Shown piece after piece: positions 1 to 8,552 of a stretch of 64,000 bases of DNA. The stretch covers positions 310,001-374,000 of the forward strand of contig JAWKPC010000003.1 in the NCBI GenBank assembly GCA_041390865.1, written 5' to 3'. The notes beneath the pieces are model-generated. The model saw nothing but the letters and a program-made list of their open reading frames with translations. It ran no database searches and was not told where the DNA came from. Both the position numbers and the translations under genes were made by a program. This stretch comes from JAUIIK01 sp041390865. GTDB taxonomy: Bacteria; Chloroflexota; Chloroflexia; Thermomicrobiales; CFX8. The number at the start of each line of letters is the position of its first letter. The stretch's first letter is position 1.

Positions 1-1
1 G

Positions 2-1039
2 CTCGATCAACGCCTCAGCGCATACCGGCCGGGGGGTATCTCCCGATACGCCACCGAATTGGGAACGGCTCTCGCGGAACTACCGGAAATCGACCTCGTC
101 CGGTTGCTCCACCGCAGCGATCGCAGCCTCGACGAAGAAGGGATACGTCTTCGAACGCCTCCACATCACCGCCTTGAACCCCTGGCAATCGGCACAGAAC
201 TGATGCTCAAGCGCGAGCGGCTGGACGTCTATCACGCGACGGACTTTGTCGCGCCGAGCTTCGTCCGCGCACCGGTCATCGCGACCGTCCACGATCTCGC
301 GTTCATTCGCTGGCCGGACCAGCTCCGCCGCGATGCCCTGGCCTATTACCGGAAGATCTTGCGCCAATCCGGCCGGACCGCCCATTGGATCACTCCATCG
401 GCCTGGACACGCTCCGAGCTGGTCGATCTCGTGGGAATCGACGAGCGATCGATCTCGGTGATTCCTCACGGAGTATCTTCGTTCGTCTCCAGCGGGAACA
501 TCCAGGATCGAGATGAACGCGGGCCGTACATCGTTGCCGTTGGCACCGTCGAGCCACGAAAGCGCTACTCGCTCCTGCTCGACGCGCTCGAACGGATGAG
601 GCCCCGGCCCGAGCTCGTGATCGTCGGCGCACCAGGCTGGAACACGGACGACTTGCAGCACCGCATTCGCCGTGCCGAACCGGTCACGTGGTTGAGCAAT
701 GCCACGGATGCCGACATCAACCGGCTCCTGTCGAACGCGTTAGCTCTGGCTATTCCGAGTCTTGCAGAGGGGTTCGGACTTGGCGCGCTCGAAGCGATGG
801 CGTGCGGAACGCCGGTGGTTTCATCTGGATTGGGCGCGCTTTCCGAGGTTACAGGGGATGCAGCGGTCGTGCCGGATCTCGACGAACCCCAGTCCTGGGC
901 AGATGCAATCGAGTCAGTGATTCATGATGATGAACGCTGGCGCAAACTGTCGGCGGATGGAGCGGCACGCGCACGCGAATTCACATGGGAGTCGACAGCC
1001 CGGAGAACGGCCTGTGTGTATCGCGAGATTACGGGCTAG
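2..1039 (+). CDS. Glycosyltransferase family 4 (GT-B), 5' end cut by window edge
   Basis: Probably transfers a sugar from a nucleotide-sugar donor to a cell-envelope glycan or lipid at the cytoplasmic face; donor and acceptor cannot be told. The frame is open from base 2, and the residues before the first TTG (base 59) read GGISRYATEL, the usual N-terminal loop of GT4 enzymes, so the true start lies upstream. Family landmarks follow: VAVGTVEPRKRY at the start of the C-terminal Rossmann domain, then PSLAEGFGLGALEAMACGTPVV, the E-x7-E donor-binding region. The last 4 bases overlap the convergent sigma factor gene. Confidence 0.88.
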   Translation, partial: LDQRLSAYRPGGISRYATELGTALAELPEIDLVRLLHRSDRSLDEEGIRLRTPPHHRLEPLAIGTELMLKRERLDVYHATDFVAPSFVRAPVIATVHDLAFIRWPDQLRRDALAYYRKILRQSGRTAHWITPSAWTRSELVDLVGIDERSISVIPHGVSSFVSSGNIQDRDERGPYIVAVGTVEPRKRYSLLLDALERMRPRPELVIVGAPGWNTDDLQHRIRRAEPVTWLSNATDADINRLLSNALALAIPSLAEGFGLGALEAMACGTPVVSSGLGALSEVTGDAAVVPDLDEPQSWADAIESVIHDDERWRKLSADGAARAREFTWESTARRTACVYREITG

Positions 1040-1701
1040 AAGTCGTCCTCGTCGAGAGCAAAATACGTGTTCTCCATGACATCGCGAAGGTAATCCCGGC
1101 TGCGGACGACGATGCGTCGAACCTCGTCAACGACGATGTCGTGCTCCTCGGCAATCGCGTAGACATTGCGTCCGTGGATGGTCCGTTGGAGAAAGATCGT
1201 CCGCCACCGGTCCGGCAGACCCGAGAGCGATTCGATCAGGAAGCTCAGCGTTTCCGCATCAACGGCAGCGTCATCGAGCAATCGCGCCTCATTGTCGGGA
1301 ATGATGTCGGCAAGGGTGACTTCGCCGTCTTCGCTGTCGGTCGAAATAACCTCGTCCAGCGATACGCTCCGCATGCGCTCGTTCGAGACACGGCGGATCT
1401 CGCGCCGGATCATGTCCTGGGCGCGCGAGCGCAGATAGGTGTGGAGATCGCGGATCGGCACGCCTTCCTGCAGCCTCGTGAGTGCCGACGCAAAGGCGTT
1501 GTCGACGACCTCGTCGCGCTGCAAGTCGGTTACCCCGAGCTGGCCCATCGTGATGCGCCGGTTGATCTCGTAGCCCACATAGGAGTTCAGGCGGTCGAGT
1601 AGCTCATGAGGATCCTCGCGAAGCTCGCGCATCTGCGCGCGCACCGCTTCGGCTGGCGTGTTGTTCGGTTCGTGGCCATTGGGCCCAGCGTCTGCCGTCA
1701 T
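1036..1701 (-). CDS. RNA polymerase sigma-70 family factor (ECF-like)
   Basis: About 221 aa. Residues 50-110 resemble sigma region 2 (DEVVDNAFASALTRL, then an Arg-rich YLRSRAQDMIRREIRR helix). Residues 155-210 resemble region 4, with SGLPDRWRTIFLQR followed by a helix-turn-helix (YAIAEEHDIVVDEVRRIV). The linker is acidic and the C-terminus ends in DEDDF. ATG at 1701 is preferred over GTG at 1713 because GGAAGG lies 4 bases before it. No anti-sigma gene is adjacent; the nearest anti-sigma-like gene is at 43.8 kb. The promoters it recognises are unknown. It overlaps the glycosyltransferase tail by 4 bases. Confidence 0.72.
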   Translation of the reverse strand: MTADAGPNGHEPNNTPAEAVRAQMRELREDPHELLDRLNSYVGYEINRRITMGQLGVTDLQRDEVVDNAFASALTRLQEGVPIRDLHTYLRSRAQDMIRREIRRVSNERMRSVSLDEVISTDSEDGEVTLADIIPDNEARLLDDAAVDAETLSFLIESLSGLPDRWRTIFLQRTIHGRNVYAIAEEHDIVVDEVRRIVVRSRDYLRDVMENTYFALDEDDF

Positions 1702-1824
1702 GAGACCTTCCACGTGAACGAGGCGCGAGTCTCTACCTCCGCAAAGCTCATATATAAGTGTATGGTATCGGGCAACCGACCCGCTTTCTGCGGCCCCAGG
1801 ATCAGGACGAAGCGGCCAGCCGGA

Positions 1825-3126
1825 TCAGCTATCCGGACGCCGCAGCTCGGTGTCGGGGTGAAAAGCAACCCAGGCGAACCAGAACAGCCTGAGCGAACGA
1901 ATGGTAGCGAGTTTCTCGCCCGCAAGTTCGCCCTGGACCGCCAGTCCGCTCAGATCCCAGATCGTACCGGTCTGATCGTCGACGAGCGCATCCCCATCAA
2001 GTGCGAAGGTCAACACGCGCCCTCCAGCCTCGCGGTTGAAAACGGTCCCGACGGTGCCGGAATCGGTGGCGGCCACAAGCAGCAGGTCCAGATCGCCGAC
2101 CGAATCGTTGATCGCTCCCCGATCCGTGACGTCGCGTTCGAGATAGGCGGCGTAGCTGCCGTCCGGTGATTCGATCCCGACAACGTACTCCTTCGCGAAG
2201 AGCTGTGTGCTGAGCGCGTTCACCCCGAACCAGATATCTTCGCTGTCGAAGTAGGCGGCATATGGGGCGCCGTCATAGTCGCGCTGGTACCCTGTGAAGC
2301 GTGAAAGCACTTCCGAGTCGGGATAGTTCTCCTGCCACTCCCTCCAGGTCATCATCTGCGATGGATAGAAGTCAAGCCGTTCGCCGGCCAACTTCCCGAC
2401 GACGGCGGTCCCGGTAATCTGTTCCCAGAGCGTCCCGGTCTTCCGGTCGTACATCAGAAGATCCGAGTTGTAGAGCTGTCCGGAAACGCCGAATTCCACC
2501 GGCTCGCCCTGGACCGTGCGCTCGTACACGACGGCGCTGCCGCAGAGCGGTCAGTAGGTGACGAGCAGGTGTTTACCCTCGAACGTTTCGTTGATGATCT
2601 CGTGCCAGATGAGGATCTGGAGTGGGTAAGCGCGATACTTTCTATCGACCTCAACGCCGATGACCAGGCCGTCGGGATCGTAGACCATCTGGTTCCATCG
2701 ATCCGAACCCACGTAGTCGGGCTGGTCGAGCGCCGGTATCCCGTCCTTCGCAACGCCGCCCCATTCGATCGCCTCGAGCGGGATCAGCGTTCGGGTCCCG
2801 TCATCGGTAATCCTGACGTCGTCGTAGTGGCCATCAGCGTTGAGACCTTCGTCTCGCGTGATGTCCAGACGCCCGCTGTCCACGACGTCTTCAATCCCGG
2901 GGACCGGAATCGGGCTGCTCGTCGATGACTGTTTCCGGCTCGCCTCAGGTGGCACGCGTGGTGCTGAACTCGCAACAGGCTCATTGGCGACGATTGTTGC
3001 CGTGCGGGTTCCCTCCTCGACATCGTCAACAACGCAGGCGAACAGTGACGGGATGAGCCACAGCGCAGCGATCACGAGCCGCGTCTCGGTTCCAAGCGAG
3101 CGCAGTCTACCGACAACGGCAATCAA
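1825..3126 (-). CDS. DUF3179 lipoprotein with in-frame UGA at the CxxC motif (candidate selenoprotein)
   Basis: 433 codons. An N-terminal hydrophobic segment ends in the lipobox LFAC, so it is probably a lipoprotein outside the membrane. The DUF3179 core follows: IPLEAIEWGG, a YPLQILIWHEIIN segment, then VTY-UGA-PLCGSAVVYER. Family members read VTYCPLCGS, so the UGA (2551-2553, codon 192) stands at the first Cys of CxxC, and the frame is the same on both sides. The rest (VSGQLYNSDLLMYDR, LWEQITGTAVVG, SRFTGYQRDYDGAPYA) is intact. TTG at 3126 follows GGAGGG by about 9 bases; an ATG at 3180 is the alternative. Function is unknown; a thiol/selenol redox role is inferred from UxxC. It is divergent from the AhpD-like gene, which has the same oddity. 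Confidence 0.8.
2513..2535 (-). promoter_or_regulatory. SECIS-like hairpin after the DUF3179 UGA
   Basis: On the mRNA, starting 15 nt after the UGA, GCCGU pairs with ACGGU (one G-U), there is one bulged C, then CGU pairs with GCG, capped by the 6-nt loop GUACGA (2522-2527). The loop starts with G and lies about 23 nt after the UGA, inside the range described for bacterial SECIS elements. Hand-folded only; a smaller competing hairpin (CGGC-AGC-GCCG) overlaps it. Confidence 0.45.
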
Positions 3127-3345
3127 TGGACAGTTCCCTCCGAAACAACAACCACGCCCGGAGCACCCGGTCATCTTCAACGATAGTGCCGGTGGAATAT
3201 GTCAGCGACATTACGGGAACACGAGTCCGTGCCGACGGGCACCTTCTCGTTTTCTCAACTTAGGAGGCGCTGAAGCGGCCATGTTAGAGTGTCCCTGCCA
3301 TAAACAGCGAAGACAAAGAAGCGAAAACAAAGAACGGATAGCCGG

Positions 3346-3969
3346 ATGCCGCATATCAAGACCGTTGCCTCGGAGGATGCCGAGGGAGATCTTCTGGACG
3401 TCTACATCGCCCATGAAATTGACGAGGGGGTTATTTTCGCGCCCTACGAGGTGCTGACGAACAACGGCCCGGCGCTGAAGACACTGGTCGATTTCCAAGA
3501 TGCGATCCGTTTCCGGGAGTCGCCGCTAACCCGCCTCCAACGTGAGATGATTGCGACGCTGACGAGCGGCGCGACCGGCTGCGTCTTCTGAACGCTCTCC
3601 CATCGCCGGTGGATTCGCCGGCTCGGCCGAGCCCAGGATGAGTACAGCCGCGATGAGATTCGCGAGATTGCCGACGACCTCTCCCGGGCGAACTGGGACT
3701 CTCCTCCGTTGAATGACGCCGACCGCGCGATGCTCGAGTACGTCTACAAGCTCACCGTTCAACCAGCAAATATTGATGAGTCCGACATCGTGCCGCTTCG
3801 CGAAGCAGGATTCGACGACCGGGCGATCGGCGACATCGCCGTCAACTGCGCGCTGTTTGCCTTCTTCACCCGGATAGTGGATGGTCTCGGCGCGACACTG
3901 GAGCCAGGGATGATCGAAGAAGCCGAGCGCATCGGTCTTGGCTCTCATATGCCTACGCCAACCGACTGA
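3346..3969 (+). CDS. AhpD-like peroxidase-related protein with in-frame UGA in the CxxC motif (candidate selenoprotein)
   Basis: 207 codons. This is the carboxymuconolactone decarboxylase/AhpD fold, which reduces peroxides through a CxxC-x3-H centre. The sequence reads LQREMIATLTSGATGCVF-UGA-TLSHRRW; family members read CxYCxxxH here, so the UGA (3589-3591, codon 82) takes the place of the second, reactive Cys and the His four residues on is kept. Downstream, ADRAMLEYVYKLTVQP, IVPLREAGFDDRAIGDI and FFTRIVDGLG match the family's C-terminal half in the same frame. It ends at an ordinary TGA (3967-3969). Stopping at codon 82 would leave half a domain. Selenocysteine-containing AhpD-like proteins are known; reading this UGA as Sec is inference, supported by the hairpin at 3605-3622. 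Confidence 0.85.
3605..3622 (+). promoter_or_regulatory. SECIS-like hairpin after the AhpD-like UGA
   Basis: GCCGGUG (3605-3611) pairs with CGCCGGC (3616-3622) in seven consecutive pairs, one of them U-G, closing the tetraloop GAUU (3612-3615). The loop begins with G and starts 20 nt after the UGA. Both features fit the bacterial SECIS model (short stem, small loop with G in the first two positions, roughly 16-37 nt from UGA). It lies inside the coding sequence, as bacterial SECIS elements do. Confidence 0.62.
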
Positions 3970-4021
3970 CCCTCGCGCCGCCGCAACCGAAGTCGAAGAT
4001 TCCCCGTTGCGGCCGGAAGGT

Positions 4022-4719
4022 CTAGAAGAGCCGCCCTTGCTCCCGGGGCTCAATTAGATCTGGACGATTGTTCCGGACATTGCCCACATCGGAGCCGACC
4101 GGGTGGAATGCGATCACCCGGTCTTCCGGAGGTTCGAGGAGATCTTCGAGCGATTCGGCGTCGCTGAGATCAGGGTCCAGCCACCGGTCCCAATCTTCCG
4201 GCTCGAGGATGACTGGCATCCGGTCGTGGATTTCGGCCATCTCATCATTCGACCGCGTCGTGATGATCGCACAGGAATCGAGCGGTGTCTCGAGCTTCCC
4301 TTCCGGGTCGGTCCAATGCTCCCAGATCCCGGCAAACGCCATCACGTTGCCGTCGGCGCGGTGGATGTAGAACGGCTGCTTTCCCGACGCTTCCCTCTTC
4401 CACTCGAAGAAGCCGTCGGCCGGAATGATCGCGCGACGACGGCTGAACGCGTTCCGGAACATCCCATTGGTCGCGACCGTCTCTCGCCGCGCATTGATCG
4501 GACGCGGCCCGTCCTTCAAGGATTTTGCCCAGCGCGGCGTGAAGCCCCAGGTCAGCCCGGTCAATTCACGGTTTCCATCTTCCGTGATGACTGCTGGAAC
4601 GACCGTCGTCGGGGCAACGTTGTAGTTCGGCTCGAACGAGTCCATCCGGATCAGTCCAGCCTCGAACAGCCTCGCCAGTTCATCGAGTTGCCGGATGACC
4701 GCGAATCGTCCACACATTG
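4022..4719 (-). CDS. SOS response-associated peptidase (SRAP/YedK/HMCES family)
   Basis: Forms a covalent thiazolidine link with abasic sites in single-stranded DNA and protects them during replication; HMCES and YedK are the known examples. 232 aa, usual length. It starts MCGRF, so Cys2 becomes the N-terminal nucleophile after Met removal. Other family landmarks are YNVAPT, the WGFTPRWAK segment, NARRET, RRAIIPADGFFEWK, and AFHPVGSDVGNVRN near the end with the active-site His. ATG at 4719 is chosen because AAAGGAG lies 6 bases upstream and MCGRF must be N-terminal; the open frame running upstream is not coding. Confidence 0.95.
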
Positions 4720-4790
4720 ATGACTCCTTTCGATAGGTACGGCGCCGTCTGGATTGCCCCCGGGATAGAACGCTCGCTGCCTGCGACAGC

Positions 4791-5162
4791 CTATCCGGGC
4801 GACTCCGCTGTCTTCCCGATGAGCTCGATCGTGTTGTTATCCGGATCGCAGATGACGGCGTAGGGCCTGCCTCCGGCGTCCGAAAGCGGAGTGTGCACGC
4901 GCCCGCCGCTCGATTGCGCGCGTTCCAGAGCCCCGCCGACGTCATTGACCTCCAGTTGAAGCTGGTGGCGGCTGCGGTTGGCGACGACGTCAGCCATCGT
5001 CGTGGGACAGATCACCATCCCGAGGCCGGCAAGGCTCCCCCGATAGAGCTTCTCTCCGGCTACTTCGACCGCCGTGAACTCGTCACCGAAGACACTCGCG
5101 TAGAAGGTCTTTGTCATCTCAACGTCCTCGCTGGCGAGGGTGAAGTGCATGAGTCTCGTCAT
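4791..5162 (-). CDS. VOC (glyoxalase/bleomycin-resistance fold) protein
   Basis: 123 aa, one VOC domain made of two beta-alpha-beta3 modules: residues 1-55 (MHFTLASEDVEMTKTFYASVFG) and 62-120 (QLQLEVNDVGGALERAQSSGG, ending DPDNNTIELI). Candidate metal ligands are His6 and the Glu of NTIELIG. VOC proteins range from isomerases and dioxygenases to binding proteins; the substrate cannot be told. It lies 71 bases downstream of the SRAP gene's promoter side on the same strand and is divergent from the TPP enzyme. Confidence 0.85.
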   Translation of the reverse strand: MTRLMHFTLASEDVEMTKTFYASVFGDEFTAVEVAGEKLYRGSLAGLGMVICPTTMADVVANRSRHQLQLEVNDVGGALERAQSSGGRVHTPLSDAGGRPYAVICDPDNNTIELIGKTAESPG

Positions 5163-5248
5163 TCATTGGTTCCGTTCGATTGGCTATGGACCGTACGGAC
5201 ACATTGTACCCGTCCAGACCCTCTATACTTGGCGGCTGATGAGATGGA

Positions 5249-6928
5249 GTGGGAAACAACCGCAGAGGCAGGTGCATCTTGACTGGAGCAACGGCAGCAG
5301 AGACGATACGCGGCGGCGACGCCGTCGTCCGGGCCCTCAAGGCCAACGGAATCGACGTCGTATTCGGGATTCCGGGGGTGCACACGCTCGATATCTACGA
5401 TGCCCTGATCGAGGACCCAGAGCTGACCCATATCCTGGCCCGCCACGAACAGGGTGCCGGCTACATGGCTGACGGCTATGCCCGGGCGACCGGGAAGCCG
5501 GGCACCGCCCTGATCGTCACCGGCCCCGGCTTGACGAACATCTCAACCGCAGTCGGGCAAGCCTACGCCGATTCCGCCCCGGTCTTCGTCATCGCCACGA
5601 ATCAGGAACGCCGGCACCTCGACATGATGGTCGGGAATCTCCACGAGCTCACCGATCAGCTGGGCTTCATGAAGCCGATAACCAAGTGGAGCCGGCGCGC
5701 GATGGAAGCGGCCGATCTCCCCGAACTGGTGGCCGAGGCGCTCGAAGCTCTGTCAAGCGGACGGCCTCGCCCGGTCCATCTCGAGATTCCTCTGGATCTC
5801 CTGGCCGAACCTGTCGACGAACCGGAGATCCGTCTCGCAAGCCACACAAGCCAGACGCCGGATCCGGCTTCTATCAATGATGCAGCCGAGCTGATCAAGA
5901 ATTCCGGGCGAGTCATGATCTTCGCCGGCGGCGGCGGGAGCACGAACGAGGCTTCGCCGCTCGTCGCACGACTGGCTGAGGAACTCGGCGCGCCAGTGAT
6001 CACATCGGTGACCGGCAAGGGCACGATCCCCTACGACCATCCCTACTGCGCCGGAGCATTCGGATACCGCTGGTCGAACGACAACCCGACAGCGTCGCTG
6101 ATGAAAGCCAGTGACCTTGTCATCGCGGTCGGCACCGGTCTCGGCGTGCGCACCACCGGAGAAGGCTCGATGCCGCTGCCGTCCAGGCTCATTCACATCG
6201 ACATCGACCCGGCCGAGCACGAAGTCGGCCGCTACGAGCGGACCGTCAGCATCGTTGCCGACGCGGCTGCCAGCCTGGAAGCGCTGCTGGAGAAGGTCCA
6301 GTCCGGCGCAAAGCCTAAGGGCCGGTGGTCCGAAGAGGAGGTCCGGTCGGTCCGCGAAAAACTGCTGGCGCCGGCTGACGAACGGGCGGCGCGATTTGTT
6401 CCGTACGTCCAGGCGTTGCGTGACGGAATGGACCGGGACGCGATTCTTGTCAACGATATGACGATGCTGGCCTACGAAGCCGTTCGCTACTTTCCAACGT
6501 ATGCGCCGCGCAGCTACTTCTTTCCGCGTGGATTCGGAACGCTCGGCTCGGCAATGCCGACGGCGCTCGGGGCGAAGGTCGGCTGCCCGGATCGGCAGGT
6601 CGTCTCGATCGCCGGCGACGGCGGGTTCCAGTTCACGCTGGAGGAGCTCGGCGCGGCGGTCCATCACCAGATTCCGGTTCAGATCGTGATCTTCAACGAC
6701 GGAACCCACAGCGCGGTGAAAGCCGCCCAGCATCGCACGTATCCGGGCCGGTTCATCGCCGTCGATCTGGTGAATCCGGACTACATCAAGATTGCCGACG
6801 CCTACGGAATGAAGTCGCACCGGGCCGATTCGCCCGAGTCGCTGGCTTCGAAGCTGAAGGAAACTCGTGACTTGAACGAGCCGATTCTGATCGACGTGCC
6901 GGTCGACTTCGAACGCTACGAGCAGTAG
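5249..6928 (+). CDS. Thiamine-pyrophosphate-dependent enzyme, acetolactate synthase-like
   Basis: 559 aa with the standard three-domain layout. Residues 15-180 are the PYR domain (VFGIPGVHTLDIYDAL, with the catalytic Glu in RHEQGAGYMADGYAR); about 200-330 the central domain (VMIFAGGGGS); about 390-540 the PP domain with the TPP/Mg motif GDGGFQFTLEELG...FNDG. The GIPGVHT opening recalls 2-oxo acid decarboxylases of the AruI kind (5-guanidino-2-oxopentanoate decarboxylase) as much as IlvB. No small regulatory subunit (IlvH) follows, so a catabolic role fits better than branched-chain amino acid synthesis. TTG at 5279 (MTGATAAETIRGG) is a plausible start instead of GTG 5249. First gene of a run to 10892. 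Confidence 0.88.
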   Translation: MGNNRRGRCILTGATAAETIRGGDAVVRALKANGIDVVFGIPGVHTLDIYDALIEDPELTHILARHEQGAGYMADGYARATGKPGTALIVTGPGLTNISTAVGQAYADSAPVFVIATNQERRHLDMMVGNLHELTDQLGFMKPITKWSRRAMEAADLPELVAEALEALSSGRPRPVHLEIPLDLLAEPVDEPEIRLASHTSQTPDPASINDAAELIKNSGRVMIFAGGGGSTNEASPLVARLAEELGAPVITSVTGKGTIPYDHPYCAGAFGYRWSNDNPTASLMKASDLVIAVGTGLGVRTTGEGSMPLPSRLIHIDIDPAEHEVGRYERTVSIVADAAASLEALLEKVQSGAKPKGRWSEEEVRSVREKLLAPADERAARFVPYVQALRDGMDRDAILVNDMTMLAYEAVRYFPTYAPRSYFFPRGFGTLGSAMPTALGAKVGCPDRQVVSIAGDGGFQFTLEELGAAVHHQIPVQIVIFNDGTHSAVKAAQHRTYPGRFIAVDLVNPDYIKIADAYGMKSHRADSPESLASKLKETRDLNEPILIDVPVDFERYEQ

Positions 6929-6937
6929 CGAGGTCGA

Positions 6938-8542
6938 GTGTCTAGCGCACAGGGAGAACTGAACAACGCTGCCGTCCCTGCCACATGGGCGGGGATCGAT
7001 CCGCGCGGAAGGGCGCTCGCCGCCGTCGTCTTCGCCGGAGGCATTTCGAGCATTGCGATCGAAGTCGCGGCCTCCCGGCTGATCGGCCCGTTCTTCGGAT
7101 CGTCAACCTTTATCTGGGCGAACCTTATCGGGCTGACACTGCTCTATCTGACGATCGGCTATTTCCTGGGCGGTCGTCTCGCCGACCGTTTTCCATCGCC
7201 CGACGTCCTCTTCACGATCACGACGATCGCCGGCATCTCGATAGCGGTGACGCCCTACCTTGCCGGGCCGATTCTTCGGGCGTCGCTGGACGCGTTCGAT
7301 GATGTCAATGTCGGCGTGTTCTATGGTTCCCTGCTCGGCACGATTCTCCTCTTTGCCGTGCCGATCACCCTGCTGGGAATGGTCTCGCCCTTCGCCGTCC
7401 GGCTCCGAACCCAGGATGTCAGCGACGTTGGCAACACTGCCGGGTCGCTTTACGCGCTCTCGACGGTCGGATCGATTCTCGGCAGCGTCCTCCCCGCGTT
7501 CGTGCTGATCCCGATCTTCGGGACGCGCGACTCGTTCCTCGTGCTTGCCCTCGCCATTCTGATCCCGTCGATGATCGCGCTGATCGGCACGAGTAACCGC
7601 CAGCGGCTGGTGTTCGCCGCGACAGGTATCCTGGCGGTGGTCGCGTTGCCGATCTTCGACCAGAACGGGCTCATCAGACCAGCCGACTACCGCAATTCAA
7701 CGGTCATCTATGAGACGGAATCCCAGTACAACTACATTCAGGTCTTGCAGCGCGGCGAAGAGACCCTGCTGATTCTGAACGAAGGTCACGCGATTCATTC
7801 GCTGTACGACCCGACCCAACCGCTCACACGTGGCCCCTGGGACTACTTCATGATGGCCCCGTACTTCGTGCCGGACACCCAACCGGAAGACGTCGACAGC
7901 CTGCTGATGATCGGGCTTGCCGCGGGCACGGTGCCTTACCAGTTCACCGAGGCGTACGGTCCGATTGACATCGACGGCGTCGAGATCGATCCCGAGATCG
8001 TCGATGTGGGTCGCGAGTACTTCAACATGAACCAGCCGAACCTCGACGTGCACGTCGCCGACGGACGCTACTATCTCGAAAAAACCGACGAGCAATATGA
8101 CGTCATCGGTATCGACGCGTACCGCCAGCCGTACATTCCCTTCCACCTGACGACGAAGGAGTTTTTCGAAGCTGTTGAAGGGCACCTGACCGAGAATGGC
8201 GCGGCGATCGTCAATGCGGGCCGCACCGAGGAGGACTTCCGGCTGGTCGAGGTTATCGCGGCGACGATGGACGCAGTCTTCGACGACGTCTACCTGATCG
8301 ATGTCGAAGACTTCAACAACACGATGGTCATCGGAGTCAACGGACAGTCCAGCGTCGAGGCATTTACGAACAACGTCGAGGCGTTCCGGGACGGTTCAAT
8401 TCTCCAGGCCGTCGGCGATTCATCGGTCCAGTTCGGTACAGTTCGCCGCTGGGACGGCGACGCGATGGTGTTCACGGATGACCGGGCGCCCGTCGAGCTC
8501 GTCGTCGATCAGATTATCTTCGAGGAAGCCCAGCGCCGATAG
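6938..8542 (+). CDS. Fused MFS-like membrane domain / spermidine synthase-like protein
   Basis: 534 aa. Residues 25-245 carry about seven hydrophobic segments (VVFAGGISSIAIEVAASRL, IGLTLLYLTIGYFLGGRLAD and others). The C-terminal ~270 residues are a spermidine-synthase/SAM methyltransferase fold: LLMIGLAAGTVPYQF (motif I), GVEIDPEIVDVGREYF, VADGRYYLEKTDEQYDVIGIDAY, then HLTTKEFFEAV. Such fusions are common in Chloroflexota and Actinomycetota; whether they make polyamines is generally unproven. GTG start 9 bases after the TPP enzyme's stop, so probably co-transcribed with it. Confidence 0.88.
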   Translation: MSSAQGELNNAAVPATWAGIDPRGRALAAVVFAGGISSIAIEVAASRLIGPFFGSSTFIWANLIGLTLLYLTIGYFLGGRLADRFPSPDVLFTITTIAGISIAVTPYLAGPILRASLDAFDDVNVGVFYGSLLGTILLFAVPITLLGMVSPFAVRLRTQDVSDVGNTAGSLYALSTVGSILGSVLPAFVLIPIFGTRDSFLVLALAILIPSMIALIGTSNRQRLVFAATGILAVVALPIFDQNGLIRPADYRNSTVIYETESQYNYIQVLQRGEETLLILNEGHAIHSLYDPTQPLTRGPWDYFMMAPYFVPDTQPEDVDSLLMIGLAAGTVPYQFTEAYGPIDIDGVEIDPEIVDVGREYFNMNQPNLDVHVADGRYYLEKTDEQYDVIGIDAYRQPYIPFHLTTKEFFEAVEGHLTENGAAIVNAGRTEEDFRLVEVIAATMDAVFDDVYLIDVEDFNNTMVIGVNGQSSVEAFTNNVEAFRDGSILQAVGDSSVQFGTVRRWDGDAMVFTDDRAPVELVVDQIIFEEAQRR

Positions 8543-8552
8543 CGAGGCCGTC

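Noticed and set aside
2840..3457. Short ORF starting at an AGGAGG in the DUF3179/AhpD intergenic region
   Set aside because: AGGAGG near 3262 is 13 bases from the ATG and the frame runs through the AhpD-like gene in the wrong frame with no recognisable sequence.
1825..3969. Reassigned genetic code (UGA as Trp or Gly) or simple frameshifts as explanation of the internal UGA codons
   Set aside because: Many genes here end at UGA (for example at 3967-3969, 38294-38296, 46627-46629, 53406-53408), and the frame is unchanged on both sides of each internal UGA.
5753..6820. 355-codon minus-strand open frame over the TPP enzyme
   Set aside because: Antisense shadow; no motif, and the plus strand has complete TPP-enzyme motifs.
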